DNA of 64,000 nucleotides from Brachionus manjavacas (Eukaryota > Rotifera > Eurotatoria > Ploima > Brachionidae), in the NCBI GenBank assembly GCA_019054805.1, contig JAHQIY010000002.1, positions 1,984,001 through 2,048,000 on the forward strand, written 5' to 3'. The notes beneath the pieces were generated by a model. The model searched no databases. It was not told the DNA's origin and was given only the letters and a program-made list of their open reading frames with translations. A program made the position numbers and the translations under genes. Every line of letters begins with the position of its first letter. Position 1 is the stretch's first letter. Positions 14,201 to 26,454 of this stretch are shown piece by piece.

Positions 14201-17200
14201 TACAGTTATCGAACTTAATTTATTATCTAATATATTTTAAATATTTATCCTAATTTAGTTATAGTCAAACCAATTGTTGAACTTGTACATGTAAATTGAT
14301 TTCTGTTCTTCTAGCTTCTATTGATGACTTCCTAGTAAAACATTTTCGCAAACTTGTTTGTCGTAGCTTATTTATTATTATTGTATCAAAATCATGTGCA
14401 AAATCATCCAAAAAAATGTGTTCGAATTTGTGAAATATTAATTTTGTGGAATTGTTTTGGTTTACCCAGACGTTTCACAAAATCACACCGTATTAGTTTA
14501 GCATCACCTCCACGACTGATCCTGTATATATATAAAAAGTTTATTTACATGTAATTATACGCAAGCGAATTAGTCTCGTATCACTTCAATGGCTATATTA
14601 AGCTTGTGAGGTGAACATTTAACTTCATACATTATTTAAAATTTTTCTATATATAATATTCACACTATTTACAGTCTTTTAATTTAATGGCTCACAGAAA
14701 CGTGGCACTACTTTTTTCATTATATTTTTTAGAATAAACTCTTTACACACAACCAGAATTAAGAACCCAAAATTTTTTGAGTATCAGGTTTGGGTTAGGA
14801 TTGGGGTTTTTACCCAGACCAGATCCCGAACCCACTCATTTTTTTCGGATATCGGACCAGACTCGGTAGTCTTTTACCCAATTTTTTCAATCCAAACCCG
14901 ATGGTTTTTTATCCCATAAAGTAGATCAAATAGGTAAAAGGTTTGAAGATGTAACCTGAAAAATTTTGTAAAATAGTTCTGAGTCTGGTCCGGGTATTTG
15001 AAAAAATTTGAGAGGGTTCAGGATCGGGTCCAGGTAACAAACCCTATCCTAACTCATACCTAAAATCCGAAAAAACGGTGCTACCCTAAATGGTGAACTG
15101 ACATTTTCGTGAACTGTTTTATTTGATAAAATATTATTTAAAAAAATCAATCAATTAATCTTTCAATCAATAAATAACTATTCAAAATTGTCCATTAATT
15201 TCATATTTTGTAATAATTTAAAACTTTTGTAAAAAAAAAATTTTTGTTTGATTTAAATTTCAAAAACTGATGACTAATTTTTTCAGTTCAAATAAAGATT
15301 AGCTCACAAAAAAAAAGTTCACAAATTTTTGGTGATCTTACTTTACTATTTTTCTTCAGTTCACCATTTAGGGTAACACCGACAAAACTAATCTTTTTTA
15401 TCTACTAATTACCTAAATACAACATCTGGCGACAAGGATCCAGAAGACTAATAAAAGTGCTTCTCAGTGGCAGTAATGTTTAAAGTGCGTGCAACTACTA
15501 CCTGACGAGTGTCAGTTAGTACCTGGGAAAAATAATAGTCTATCTCTGGTCCCGGTCATTGGTGATCCGACAGTGGTCACACTGGTCGACAGTACCCAAA
15601 CATTTGCTTTAAAAAAGCGGGGTAAGATGTGATAAAGCGAAATATTTGTTTATATCACTGATAAGTTGATTAACTTAACCATGAGCGTTTAAGTTAAAAA
15701 GGGTCATAAGTAGCTGCTCAAATACGTCTAACGAGAAGATCGGATAGACGGGCTAAAGGGTACTAATGTAAATATTACAATTATTAATTTATTTAAAAAA
15801 ATACAACGAGTGTTCAAAATTTTGACAAATAATTAACTGAATTTAACAAAAATTTTTACAAATATTTAATGAATTTTTAAAATTAAGAAAATTAAAAAAT
15901 CCAGTTGTTCCATGGTTTACTAGCAGAAAAAGGCCATCTAGAGAACACTTTTAACTATAAAACACTCCTGTCCTATTATTTTTTTCAAGATAATATATAT
16001 GTATAGTACTTTGTTTAAAGAGCGATTAAAAAACACTAAAACAAGTCCTTAATTAATATTCCCGATTGCAGCAAATTAAAATTTTATCTTTTCATTCAGT
16101 TATAATTGTGTCCACATTGATTTTGGTTTGACAGAAAAAAAAAATTTTAAATTGAATATAAAATGTAAAAAAAACTTAAATTATAATTTTACTTGACTCA
16201 AAACTTGTGTAACTATTGAAAATCAATGAATATAAATACTTTTTTGAATCATAAATGCTATTAAGCTTTTTTTATTAAATTCAAGATAAAATTTTGCAAA
16301 AGAAGGAATTTTTTTACTTTATTTGCTTTTTAAATCAAGATAAAACCTTGAAATTTTCTCTAATGAAAAAATCCTTACTTAGATTCTTAGATTAAATTTA
16401 AAAGTCTTATTCTTAATTCTAAGGAAGAAAATAAATAAATTTGTCTATTTGAACTTTTCTTTTAGATAATCATTTGTTATTGTTTAATTCATTTCAACAT
16501 GTATCAGCTAATCAAGATTGATTTTGTTATCATAAATATATCAGCTATATCAAATTATTTTTAAATTTCTTAACTTTTATTTTTTTTCAACTTTCTATTA
16601 AATTTTTAATTTATTTTTCTTAAGCAATTTTTCAAATTATCTCTAATTTAATTTTCTTTAAAATGGAAAAGATTTTTGATCTGAATCATCATGCAAAAAA
16701 TTGTCAATAAAAATTTCATTCAAAATGTCGAAAAATGCGAGCAGCTTGTACAAGTTGTAAAACGTTGAATCCTTAGATTTTAATTGCTAAAAAATGCTTA
16801 TAGAAATAAATACATTCTAAATATTTAATGCAATGTGTGTTGAAGTAATTCTTCATTTAATTTTTTTTTAAAACTAATTCGAGATTTCATGGAGGCCAAC
16901 TAAATAGAAGTTATGCGAGAAAATGATTTTTTAGTTTTATCAATTGTTTTGATATATTTTTGACTAAAATCAATTAGACTTTACTTATTTAAAAATCATT
17001 TGATTTATTTAGCTTAAATTTATTAAGATTTACAAAAGTTAAAAAATTGCATAAATTTTGCTTAAACTTTAATAATTTAGATAGAACAAATAGTTTGAAA
17101 ATTTATTTATGATACAATTATTTCTTTAAATAAACAAAAAAATTTTATAAAATCTCGATAATAAATAAGTAAAAATATACTAAAAAAATCAATAATTCTA

Positions 17201-20200
17201 TTAAAGTTCATTTTATAAATGAGCCATTTCTAAAATATAATAGCTGATGATAATCTAATAGATAATCAAATAGCTGATGCATCAAAATTTTATCTATTAT
17301 TTTTTGAAATAAAAAATACTATTTTTATGGAAAATCTTTTAAAGATTTAATTACTTTTGTTGAATTTAAAATAAATTGAAAAAGTGTAACATGAAATATA
17401 AGATTTTAGGTTATTTTTAAAAAACGGACCCGGATTGACAGATAGGTATTGGCGGATCCGTCTTTTAGGTACCCAAAATCCAGATCTGGATCGAATTGCT
17501 AAGTTTTACACTTAGCTTTAATTAAATACCTTTATATACTTTTAATTTACAGCTGCCTTGAAATCCAAATAATGACAAATATTACAAATAACTTTAATTA
17601 TTTTAAAAATTTAGTTTAGTTTTACCACGTTAAAATAATTATAGAACTTTTTTCCTTCATCCTTGATGAAGTGTCTACTACAAAAATATTGGCTGTCTGA
17701 TACTGAATTAAATAATTTTTTTATTCTATTTAAATAAATGTAAAGAAAAAAATATATAATTATAAATTTTTTTTATTAATTTCAACCATAATTTTTAACG
17801 GTAGAAAAAATTTCTACAGGACCTGTTTTTTTAATATGTTAATCGCATTTGGAAATTAAAGGGGTCCTCAAGGTCTTAAAGTGACTATACTCAAAAATAT
17901 AAGCATATTTTAACTTCATCAATACTGTTATGAAATATTTTAAATTAAAAATAGTAATTTTAAAATCCTAAAACAATTATTAGTATAGTGATGTCAGTTC
18001 TCTTTGAAACTTATATGTGTCATATTTTTTAAACTAAAAGTCATATTAATAAAATAGTTATCTTCTGAATCGCCTTATCGAGTTCTACAAGAGAATAGCT
18101 AACTTTGATATTACCCATATCCTTTATATTTGAGAAAAATTGTATTGTAAATTTAACGAAAAATATAACTAAAATATACTTAAGATAGATATTTTAAATT
18201 ATCAAATTTTAAAAACCCTTTTATATAAGTAAGCCAATTTCATTTTTTTTTGTCGAAATTTTTTTGTAAGAAAATCTATTTTTTAATCAGGATCCGTTTT
18301 TTAGGTTGAACCAAAATTTAACCAAACATTAAGTAATTTTTTTCCCAGAAGTGACTAGTTTTTTTAAGTTAAATAAAAATTTCTATTGGATTTTATTTAC
18401 TTTAGCCTAAAATTTAAAACCTATAAAAAAATTATAAGGAAAAACTTCAATTTGAAATCGTACGTGAATCCTTTTTGCTAAAAAATATACAGATTTATTT
18501 CTTTTAATCATCGTTTTTTCTGGAGTACTAATTAATTATGCTTAAGATTTAGAAATAACTTCAATATTTTTTATTTTTTTAGGTACAATTTTATTTCTAA
18601 GAGTCTTCAAAATATTGATTAAAATTCTTTCACTGTTGAAATCAATTAATTAATATTAAATCGTTGAATTAGGCTTTTATACTTTTATGACATCAATTTT
18701 TTGACTTTGTGTCATCTTAATATGCGATAATACTTAATTAAAATTATTTGAAAAGTTAATGCACTGAAAAATTTTGACTAAAAATCAATTTAGAAAATTT
18801 GATCAATTTCGAATAAAAAATGCCAAATTACTAATTATTAATAAGAAAATAAATAAAAAAATATAATTATTTTTCTATTTTTTCTGACTGGCGTATGAAT
18901 TCTAAGTTTGGGTTGTAATTTTTTTAAATTCAAATGGCTGTAACATAATCATCTATAAAGTAGCTAAATAATTTGAGCTTTTAAACTTTTTTCAGTTCAA
19001 ATTAAAAATATAGTAACTTAAATTACTATTTTTAAGACAGCTTATTTAGAATAGAATCGCTGAAGCATGATCTTGTTAATCAGAACAAAAATTAACAAAA
19101 CAAAAATTTTATTCAAAAATGAATACGAAATAAAAAATAAATCCTTTAAAGCTTATTTTATTTTGTTTTCATGTAATTTTTTGAATTGAAAAAATATATA
19201 ATATAACCTTTTTTGAAATACAATCTCTTAATTCTTTAAGAATTAAAATAAAAAAAAAATTTTAGCCAATTTATTCCTCTATTAATTATTCTTCCTATTT
19301 TAATTCTAATATTTGACAGTTTTTCTTCTAAAAAATTTCAATTTATTTAAAAGCTAATTGAATAATAAAAAATCGAAAAGAAAGTATTTTCTACCACTAA
19401 AAAAAGAGACGATTAATTGATCATGAAATGGAAAGATCTTGCAAGACTCTATTCTTGTGTGGTTAAAAAGTATTTTTTAATTGCATCAAAAATTAAAGCA
19501 AAGATTAAAATTCTTGCTTAATTTTGGCTAAAATTTAAATCCAAGAAATTTCACTTCATTCTGAATTTTGTAATTTTTTGTCCCATTTTAACATTAAAAT
19601 TTATTCTATATCTAATATTTTAAACAATTACTAATGTTGATAGGTAATAATTTGTTAAAAGTCGATTGCTAGGTGTAAATTAACTCTCCATCTCTTTTCG
19701 GCTTATAATAATGTAAAACAACAATTTGAATATTAAATTGTATAAATGTTTAATTAAAAATAGTTTACAAAACAAAAATCTGATTATATGCTGCACTACA
19801 AACTAAGACACGCTTTTGGACCATGCACCAAAGTAAATTTCGCCCATACTTAAACATTTTTGATCAAGAACCCATGTTCTAAAAGTATTATCACGGGTTT
19901 AGGACCCCATTTAAAATCTAAAATTCTTAATTGAATGCATCATCAAAACTGTTTATAACAAAAAAAAATCGAAATAACAAAAAATTAATTTTTCTAATAT
20001 TTTATTTTCTTAACTCCAAGTGCATAATAAAAAAAAAGTTCATTTTATTAAAGCGTGTCTTAGTTTGTAGTGCAGCATAATCGAACAAAGGAATCTTTTT
20101 TTAAATTGAAATAGATTTTTACGTTTATCCTTCAGATAAATTTTTCAGTTCCAAAATTGATAAGATTTAAAAAAAAGAATCGACTCAGGACTAGAATAAT

Positions 20201-23200
20201 TAATAATTTATTAACTCATTTTTTAAATAGTCTTGAAACAGGTATCAGTTTTTTTCTTAAAAGTTAAATAAAGCGACGAATTAGTTTGTTCTTTTCAAGT
20301 GAAATTTTATTTAAAAAAAATTGTTTTATCTTTAACAGAAAATCAGCTTCGATATAAACAATAAATTCAAATAAATAATTAAAAATAATGTCAATAAAAT
20401 TGAAGTGTTTTTGATAAAATTTAAGATCTTTTTTAATAAATTAGACTTGTATTTTTTCAACCATTTTAGCTGTAAATTCAACTTAAAAGAAATTTAAAAA
20501 ATATCAGGAAAAAAAAAGCTAAAAAATCTCTTTTTATATTTTTAAATCAAAAGTTGGTAATAGTTAAACTAAGATAATTTTAGAAAAATAATAATAAAAT
20601 TTGTTATGAAGGTGCTAAAAAATGTTTAAGATAAAAAATGAAAAAAAAAAAGTTAAATCTAATTTAAGCCTCTACACAAACTGAGGAATTATCTAAAATT
20701 TAAACATTCAAATAATTTAAATAATTTTTAGGTTTTTCCAAAATTGCAGTTTATCATACGATTTAATGTGAATGTGGCGCTGTTCATTCTTCCTTATGTA
20801 ATAATTAAAATCATCATTCAAAATTTAAGCAATGAGATAATCGATCAAATATTCGAAGAGATAATGAGCGTAATTCAGCTCAATCAGTTTGCCATAAGTC
20901 CCTCGCCAAACAATTCAGTAACAGCTCCAACAGGCGCCACCTTAACTCCAACCCTATCAAATCCAAAAATCCTCCAGTATCATCATATATGCTGTCAGAC
21001 CATATTCAACATCTACGACCATCTCATGAAACAATTAAACTATTACCGCGGCAAAATGAATGAAATACAAGCTTCATTGAGCTCCAAGTCCAAATCCAAA
21101 CTGGGCGCTCGAGCCACACTCAACAGCTATTCGGAAAAGCAAACAGCTAACGAAATCCTCTTGTGCAAATACAAAGATTTATTTGAACAATTCAACAAAT
21201 TCATTCAGCGAATTCCACAAAAAGCCATCTCCAAGGCCGCATTTGAGTGCAAAGCCTACTGTCGATCACTGATGCACTACGAGCTGTACATGCGGAATAC
21301 TGCAGGTGCAGTTCAGATAGACAGTTTCACCATTAACATCAAACACGAGCATTTGGTCGAATTACAAAACTTATACGCGTCAATGGACGAAATAGACGCT
21401 GCTAGTGGAATTTTGCTGCTAAAAAAAGGCAGTGAGGAAAGTCTGGCAGACGCGGCTTTTAGACACAAAATAAATGGCCGTTTAAACGAGTCCATAGCCT
21501 GCATAGAACAAATGCTCGAGTCAAATGAAAACGCTAAATATGACATTAAGCAGCATGAAAACTACATTCGGACATTTATTTCGATAGGCCGGTATCGAAA
21601 CGCGCTCAGCTATTTGGAGGGTCTGATGGTCGACAAGCCAGAATGGAAAGAGTCGCTGGACACATACCGGATTGAGGCTTGCTGGAAGCTGGGCTCTTGG
21701 GATAAGTTAAAAACTGTGATCGGATCAAGCAAAGCGGTCAATCAAGACTCGTTTAGACTTGAGTCAATTTGTTTCAATGAAAGCCAGTCCATGTCTCTTG
21801 TGGTCGGCAACAAGGGCTTTTTGAACACGGCTGAGCGCAATATCACATTCAATTCTTTCAATGCCGGAATCGGCAAATTGTTCAGTCTAATTTCAGAAAA
21901 AAATGAAAAAGAATTTTGTGAAACTTTGACAATTCTACGGGAACAGCAAATTGGTCCTTTGTCTGCGGTCAGCATGGAGTCAGGTGGAAATTCATACGAA
22001 AGAGGCTATGAATACATTGTTAATCTTCAGGTTCTACAAGAAATTGAAAGCTGCCTGGGCGAAATGTTCCGAATACGCAGCGACACCGACAGGGACCAAT
22101 ACAGAAATTTGCTCATCAAAAATCTGGACTCGTTCTTAATTGAACCATGGGAGCGGAGGGTTCTGGTGATGCAGCCATCTTTCAAACACTTGGAGCCTAT
22201 TTACAATGTGCGCATTGCTCTATTGAACTTTTTGTCCTCTGGTTTAAATTTAGACTTGACCAAACAGTCGGCAAAATTGTGGCTGCGTTTGGCCAAAATA
22301 GCCAGAAAAGCTAACATGTTCGAAAATGCCTATCAATACATGCTTAATGCTCAGGGCCAAATAAAATCCAGCGACTCAAGCAATTTGGAGGAATTGCTGG
22401 TCGAAAAATCCAAATGGTACTGGCAGCGCGAGGACAAAGACTCTGCTCTGTTCTATCTTCAAAAAGGCCTCAGCGAGCTATTCGCTAACACTAGTTCCAT
22501 CAATGAAAGCTCCAATAATGAGCTCTACTACAAGGTTTTGCTAATGTACACCAAGTTTAGTGAAGAGAATGGCTCGGTTGATAGCGACACAATTAAGAAA
22601 AATTATTTAGAAGTTCAAAAGATGAGGAAAAACACGGAACAGGCTCATTTTGAATTGGCACAATTTTTGGACCGACTGGCCACTTCGGTCAGTGAAAACA
22701 CAGGCAAAAAAGAAAAATTCTGGGAGTACATTTTGGAAATAGTGAGCTGCTATGGGGCCTCATTGGAATTTGGCTGCAGATTTATTTACCAATCGCTGCC
22801 CAGAATGATGTCACTGTGGCTAGATTTTGGCGCTGACTATTTCGACCATTCGTCCCGCTCTTCATCTTCCTCTTCATCCAGTCGAAGTCTGAGCCACTTG
22901 AACGGCATTCTGAACAAACTTAACCAAACTGTGTCCAACGCCCTACAGCGCATACCCACATTTGCGTTCTTGACCGTCTATCCACAACTGGTCTCGCGTA
23001 TTTGCCACCCAGAAGAGAGAATTTTCGAGACCCTGTCCAACATTATAATGAAAGTGTTGTTTTTGTATCCAAATCAAGCCATTTGGATGCTTATAGCAGT
23101 GAAAAATTCATCGGTAGAGTTGAGAAAAAATCGGTGTAAAATGGTCATAGACAAAGCGATACGTCAACAGCCTGATTTGAAAAAATTCATCATAGATTCA

Positions 23201-24610
23201 AGCGAATTGGCTGAAAAGCTTGTTCAGCTTGGCAATTTGAATGTAGAAACTGGTGTTAGTTCGCTGAGTTTGGCCAGTTCGTTCAGGCCATTGAAAAAAA
23301 TAGTGGAATCGCGCGACTTCTCGCGTCTATTGATCCCAAGTCAATTTCAAATAACACTTCAATTGCCCACTAATGAGAACAATTCTAGCTTGGCTTCGAA
23401 TCCGTACCGGACCCACAACCCATATCCACTTGAGCTTGTTTACATTAGCAATTTTGAAGACAATGTGATTGTGATGAACTCGCTTCAAAAGCCCAAAAAA
23501 GTCACCATACGTGGCACTGACGGAAAATTGTACTCATTTTTGTGCAAGGCCAAAGATGATCTTAGAATTGACTATCGCATTATGGAGTTTTTCTCGGTTG
23601 TTAATAAGTGCTTGAAACAGGAGCCCGAGTCTCGGCGGAGAAATTTGTACATACGCACTTATGCAGTAACGCCTCTGAATGAAAATAGCGGAATTATCGA
23701 ATGGATAGAGAATTTATCCACACTTAGATCAATATTGATCAAATTATACCAAGAAAGGGGAGTTAGTCCAGTGACTTCGTCCGAATGGAGACAACACGAA
23801 GACAAAATAAGCCGAGACAAGGAGTATGCTCTGAAAATTTTTAAAGTATTTTTGGATAGATATAGACCCACGGTGTTGTATGAATGGTTTTTGAGGACTT
23901 TTCCAGAGCCAAATGCGTGGTACAACGCTAGATGCAATTATGTTCGAACCACAGCAGTAATGAGTGTGTGCGGCTATGTACTGGGTCTTGGTGATCGACA
24001 CTGTGAGAACATCTTGATGGAGTCGTCGAATGGAGACTGCATTCATGTGGATTTCAACTGTTTGTTTAATAAAGGCGAAACGTTAGGGGTGCCTGAGATA
24101 GTGCCTTTTAGATTGACACACAACATGATCGAGGCCATGGGTCCTTTGGGATTTGAAGGCTGTTACAGGAAAACATGTGAAGTGACACTCAAAATTTTGA
24201 GAGATTACAAAGAGCCTTTGTTGACCATTTTGAAGACTTTTATCTACGATCCTTTGGTAGAATGGAAAACACCGGCGTATAGATCAAACGAAACAGGGGA
24301 AACAATCAGTGCCAAAGTGGAAATTTTTTTTAATTAAAAAAAAATTTAATTTATTTCAAATTTTAAAGGGTCAGATACATTTACAGAATATTACTTGTAG
24401 ACTGAAAGGAATGCATGCCAAACAATGGATTACAAATAGCTCCAAAGTCAAGGCTCTTCCATTATCCGTCGAAGGACATGTAAATACATTAATAAAAGTA
24501 AACTTCTGTTTAAATAAATGTTATCTTCAAAGAAGTAATATGTTTTTTAGGAATCGACTGACAATCGAAATTTAAGTGCCATGTACATTGGATGGTCGGC
24601 TTTTTTCTAA
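5270..24610 (+). CDS. ATR: Serine/threonine-protein kinase ATR (PIKK family), 13 exons
   Basis: Checkpoint kinase that senses RPA-coated single-stranded DNA and phosphorylates CHK1-type targets in the nucleus. Exons: 5270-5318 (uncertain), 5605-5724, 5774-5944, 5994-6171, 6219-6336, 7403-7569, 7618-7936, 8038-8150, 8207-8321, 9743-13411, 20732-24316, 24369-24497, 24551-24610. The frame stays open across all joins, giving about 2930 residues (human ATR is 2644). HEAT-like repeats fill the N-terminus. A UME domain lies near residues 1220-1330 (RYKLMTTLKLAM), followed by the FAT domain. The kinase domain has the catalytic loop GLGDRHCENIL (~2758) and the HVDF metal-binding motif (~2778), then VPFRLTHNMIEAMGPLGFEG, which is diagnostic of ATR within the PIKKs. 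FATC closes the protein with MYIGWSAFF. Introns are 48-100 bp except for 286 bp, 1.1 kb, 1.4 kb and 7.3 kb. Exon 1 is the weak point: its donor could be at 5319 or slightly further downstream. Confidence 0.96.
13443..13925. mobile_element. Foldback MITE with Tc1/mariner-like ends
   Basis: A 483-bp element whose two ~200-bp halves are inverted copies of each other around a short centre near 13660-13740. Ends read CAATGTTGTACTTTAGACCG on the left and, reversed, CAGTGTTGCACTTTAAACCG on the right. Each is flanked by TA (13441-13442 and 13926-13927), the target duplication expected of the Tc1/mariner superfamily. No transposase frame is present, so it is non-autonomous. It begins about 30 bp inside the ATR intron donor. 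Confidence 0.85.
14773..15070. mobile_element. Palindromic repeat element (MITE-like)
   Basis: Two arms of roughly 95 bp, 14773-14867 and 14980-15070, match as diverged inverted copies. Shared blocks are GGACCAGACTC and GTTAGGAT. The GC content is higher than in the surroundings. It ends directly against the next element at 15076. No coding capacity and no clear target duplication were seen. Confidence 0.7.
15076..15381. mobile_element. Short inverted-repeat element (MITE-like)
   Basis: The left end CGGTGCTACCCTAAATGGTG (15076 on) and the right end at 15381, read in reverse as CGGTGTTACCCTAAATGGTG, match over about 26 bp with one mismatch and then decay. The interior is A/T-rich and non-coding. 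No clean target-site duplication could be identified, so the superfamily is open. Confidence 0.75.
15412..15765 (+). mobile_element. GC-richer block resembling an LTR-retrotransposon leader, remnant
   Basis: About 350 bp of clearly higher GC content inside a very AT-rich intron. Two stretches, TCTGGCGACAAGGATCC near 15425 and ATTGGTGATCCGACAGTGGT near 15570, resemble the primer-binding leader just inside the 5' LTR of invertebrate LTR retrotransposons. No gag or pol frame follows, so at most a fragment survives. The resemblance is from memory of such leaders. It could be another repeat class. Confidence 0.35.
19789..20077. mobile_element. MITE with perfect 28-bp terminal inverted repeats
   Basis: A 289-bp element. 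Both ends begin TGCTGCACTACAAACTAAGA and stay identical for 28 bp (19789-19816 and 20050-20077 reversed). TA dinucleotides sit immediately outside both ends (19787-19788 and 20078-20079), consistent with a Tc1/mariner or PIF-type insertion. The interior has no open frame. Perfect ends suggest a young insertion compared with the other elements in this intron. Confidence 0.85.
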
Positions 24611-25776
24611 AGATAAATCTATATTTAAACAGCTTTTTAATTTTTTTCAACACTTTGCTAAAATAAAAAATATTTTCTTTGGTCTAATTTTAAATTTCCT
24701 TATTTGAAATCTGAGTAAATTTACATCAGAAAAATTTAAGTTTATATATATTTTATATATGGTATAAAAAGCTTCAATCAAGAGTTCACTTACAGTAGCT
24801 AATTCAAATTATTATTATATTAGTTAAACCAAATTTCAAGTTTTATTTTGAAATAATTTTTAATAAATTTATTGACAATACATGATAAAAAACTTTTTAA
24901 ATTTATAAATAGTATTATAACATACATTATAATCTACGATCATTATTTACCTTAAACATGATTTTTAAATTTTATTCCAAAAAATAAAAAAAAAACTCTT
25001 AATTGAAAGATGATTTAAAAAAATGTAAAAGCTCGCCTTTCTAATACAAATTACTAAAATTGAGTTCTCGAAAACTAAATTATCAATAAAAAAAATTTTT
25101 CAAAGCTTTTACTAAAATAAATAAATTGTTGTTTTGATTTAAATATATTTTATTTTTCAATTTAAAAAACATCTTTAGTTTTTTTTAAAATTTAAAAACA
25201 AATAAAAAACAAAATGTTTTATTAGCTAATTTAATTTTTATTTTTTCATTCAAAAAAATTTAAGATAATTTTTTTTATTTCTCTCTCAGGGAGTGTATAT
25301 ACATTTTAATAATTCTAATTGATATCTTTGAAGCGCTTAAAAAAACTAAGGATTGATAAATTTTTTTTCTATTTTAATGAAATGAAAAAAAGTCATGCTA
25401 TTTTTATAAAAATTACTAATTTTTAGTATTTTTGAACAAATCTAGGTATCTTAAATAATAAAATTAAATATTTCTTATAAGTCTGTTAAAATGCAAATTT
25501 CTTGAATAATTGTTCGTCTAGGTTCATTCATCAATTGAAATCTAGTCAAAAATGTTAATAAACTAATGCAATAAAATATTAATTTAAAAATTCAAAATTT
25601 AGCTCAATTATTTCAACCTAGTTTAGTACCTATAAAGAACTAAATTATTAAAAAATCATAAGAGAACTACTTTTAAAGAAAACTTTCGGAATTTGATATT
25701 TTCTGTTCGTCAAAAACTAAATAAATTCTGCTTTTAAAGAGCGTTGATTTTGAAATTTTGACTGATTCATTTATAG
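24611..25776. other. AT-rich intergenic stretch between ATR and UFSP1
   Basis: About 1.2 kb without a recognisable gene. AATAAA-like polyadenylation signals occur shortly after the ATR stop (near 24663). The last bases before the next gene read TTTATAG directly against its ATG, which looks like a splice acceptor. Confidence 0.6.
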
Positions 25777-26454
25777 ATGTCTAAAAACTTAATTCCACTC
25801 GAAGATTTCTATACTAAACTCAAATCAAGTGAGAAATTATCAGATATATGCTTTGTCAATGGGAAATATGATTATTATCACTATTGCTGTGATGGGTATA
25901 ATGATATTGGTTTTGGTTGCGGCTATCGAACAACTCAAACAATATGTTCTTGGATCAAAAACCAAAATATTGCTTTAAATGAAAAATTTGGCACAAATGA
26001 ACCAATTATTCCAGAGCCTTCAATTTTGGAAATTCAAAAAATTTTGGTAGATTGCGGCGATAAACCATCAAATTTTATGGGTTCAAAAGAATGGATAGGA
26101 TGCTTCGAATCTAGTATTGTCATAGATTGCCTATATAACGTGCCATGCAAGATAGTTCATTGTGGTGTGGGAAACTTAGAAAAGCACATTTTGGAAATTT
26201 CAGAACATTTTGAAAATTTTTCCTCGCCTAGCATGATGGGTGGCAATCTGGACAGCGCTTCTAAAGGCGTTATTGGAATTGCTCGCAATCAGTCAAACTT
26301 TAATCTGTTAATTGCTGATCCTCATTGTACCAATGCTCAGGACGAGCTTAATTTGATTAATGACGAATGGATATCTTGGCGTTCAATTGACTCATTCGAA
26401 AGAAGATCTTTTTATAATTTTTGCTTGCCACAAAAAAAAACTACGAAAGCTTAG
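25777..26454 (+). CDS. UFSP1: Ufm1-specific protease (UFSP1-type cysteine protease)
   Basis: Cysteine protease that matures the ubiquitin-like modifier UFM1 and/or removes it from targets. Single exon, 225 residues, the size of the short UFSP1 form rather than the longer UFSP2. The catalytic Cys48 lies in GFGCGYRTTQTICSW, and the second active-site motif is ADPH (Asp181, His183), followed by Cys where many relatives have Tyr. The N-terminal UFSP2 extension is absent. The ATG follows immediately after TTTATAG, so an upstream untranslated exon or a spliced leader may join here. Peptidase family C78 is established for such motifs. UFSP1 over UFSP2 is inferred from length. Confidence 0.9.
   Translation: MSKNLIPLEDFYTKLKSSEKLSDICFVNGKYDYYHYCCDGYNDIGFGCGYRTTQTICSWIKNQNIALNEKFGTNEPIIPEPSILEIQKILVDCGDKPSNFMGSKEWIGCFESSIVIDCLYNVPCKIVHCGVGNLEKHILEISEHFENFSSPSMMGGNLDSASKGVIGIARNQSNFNLLIADPHCTNAQDELNLINDEWISWRSIDSFERRSFYNFCLPQKKTTKA

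Larger units (their letters stand above)
13412..20731 (+). other. 7.3-kb ATR intron rich in inverted-repeat elements
   Basis: The donor AAG|GTATTG and the acceptor TTTTTAG|GTTTTT join exons in phase 0. The downstream exon starts VFPKLQFIIRF, which aligns without a gap to the human ATR region preceding the LLPHI segment. The intron is about 100 times longer than most introns in the window. It holds at least four inverted-repeat elements and one GC-richer retroelement-like block, listed separately. The rest (15.8-19.7 kb and 20.1-20.7 kb) is AT-rich with nothing recognisable. Confidence 0.85.

Noticed and set aside
14354..14554. 66-residue frame in the ATR intron
   Set aside because: No splice sites that fit the ATR frame and no similarity to ATR; composition like the surrounding intron.
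17418..18308. Possible inverted repeat (AAAAAACGGACCCGGATT / AATCAGGATCCGTTTTTT)
   Set aside because: Only ~18 bp with mismatches 870 bp apart and no target duplication; could be chance in this sequence.
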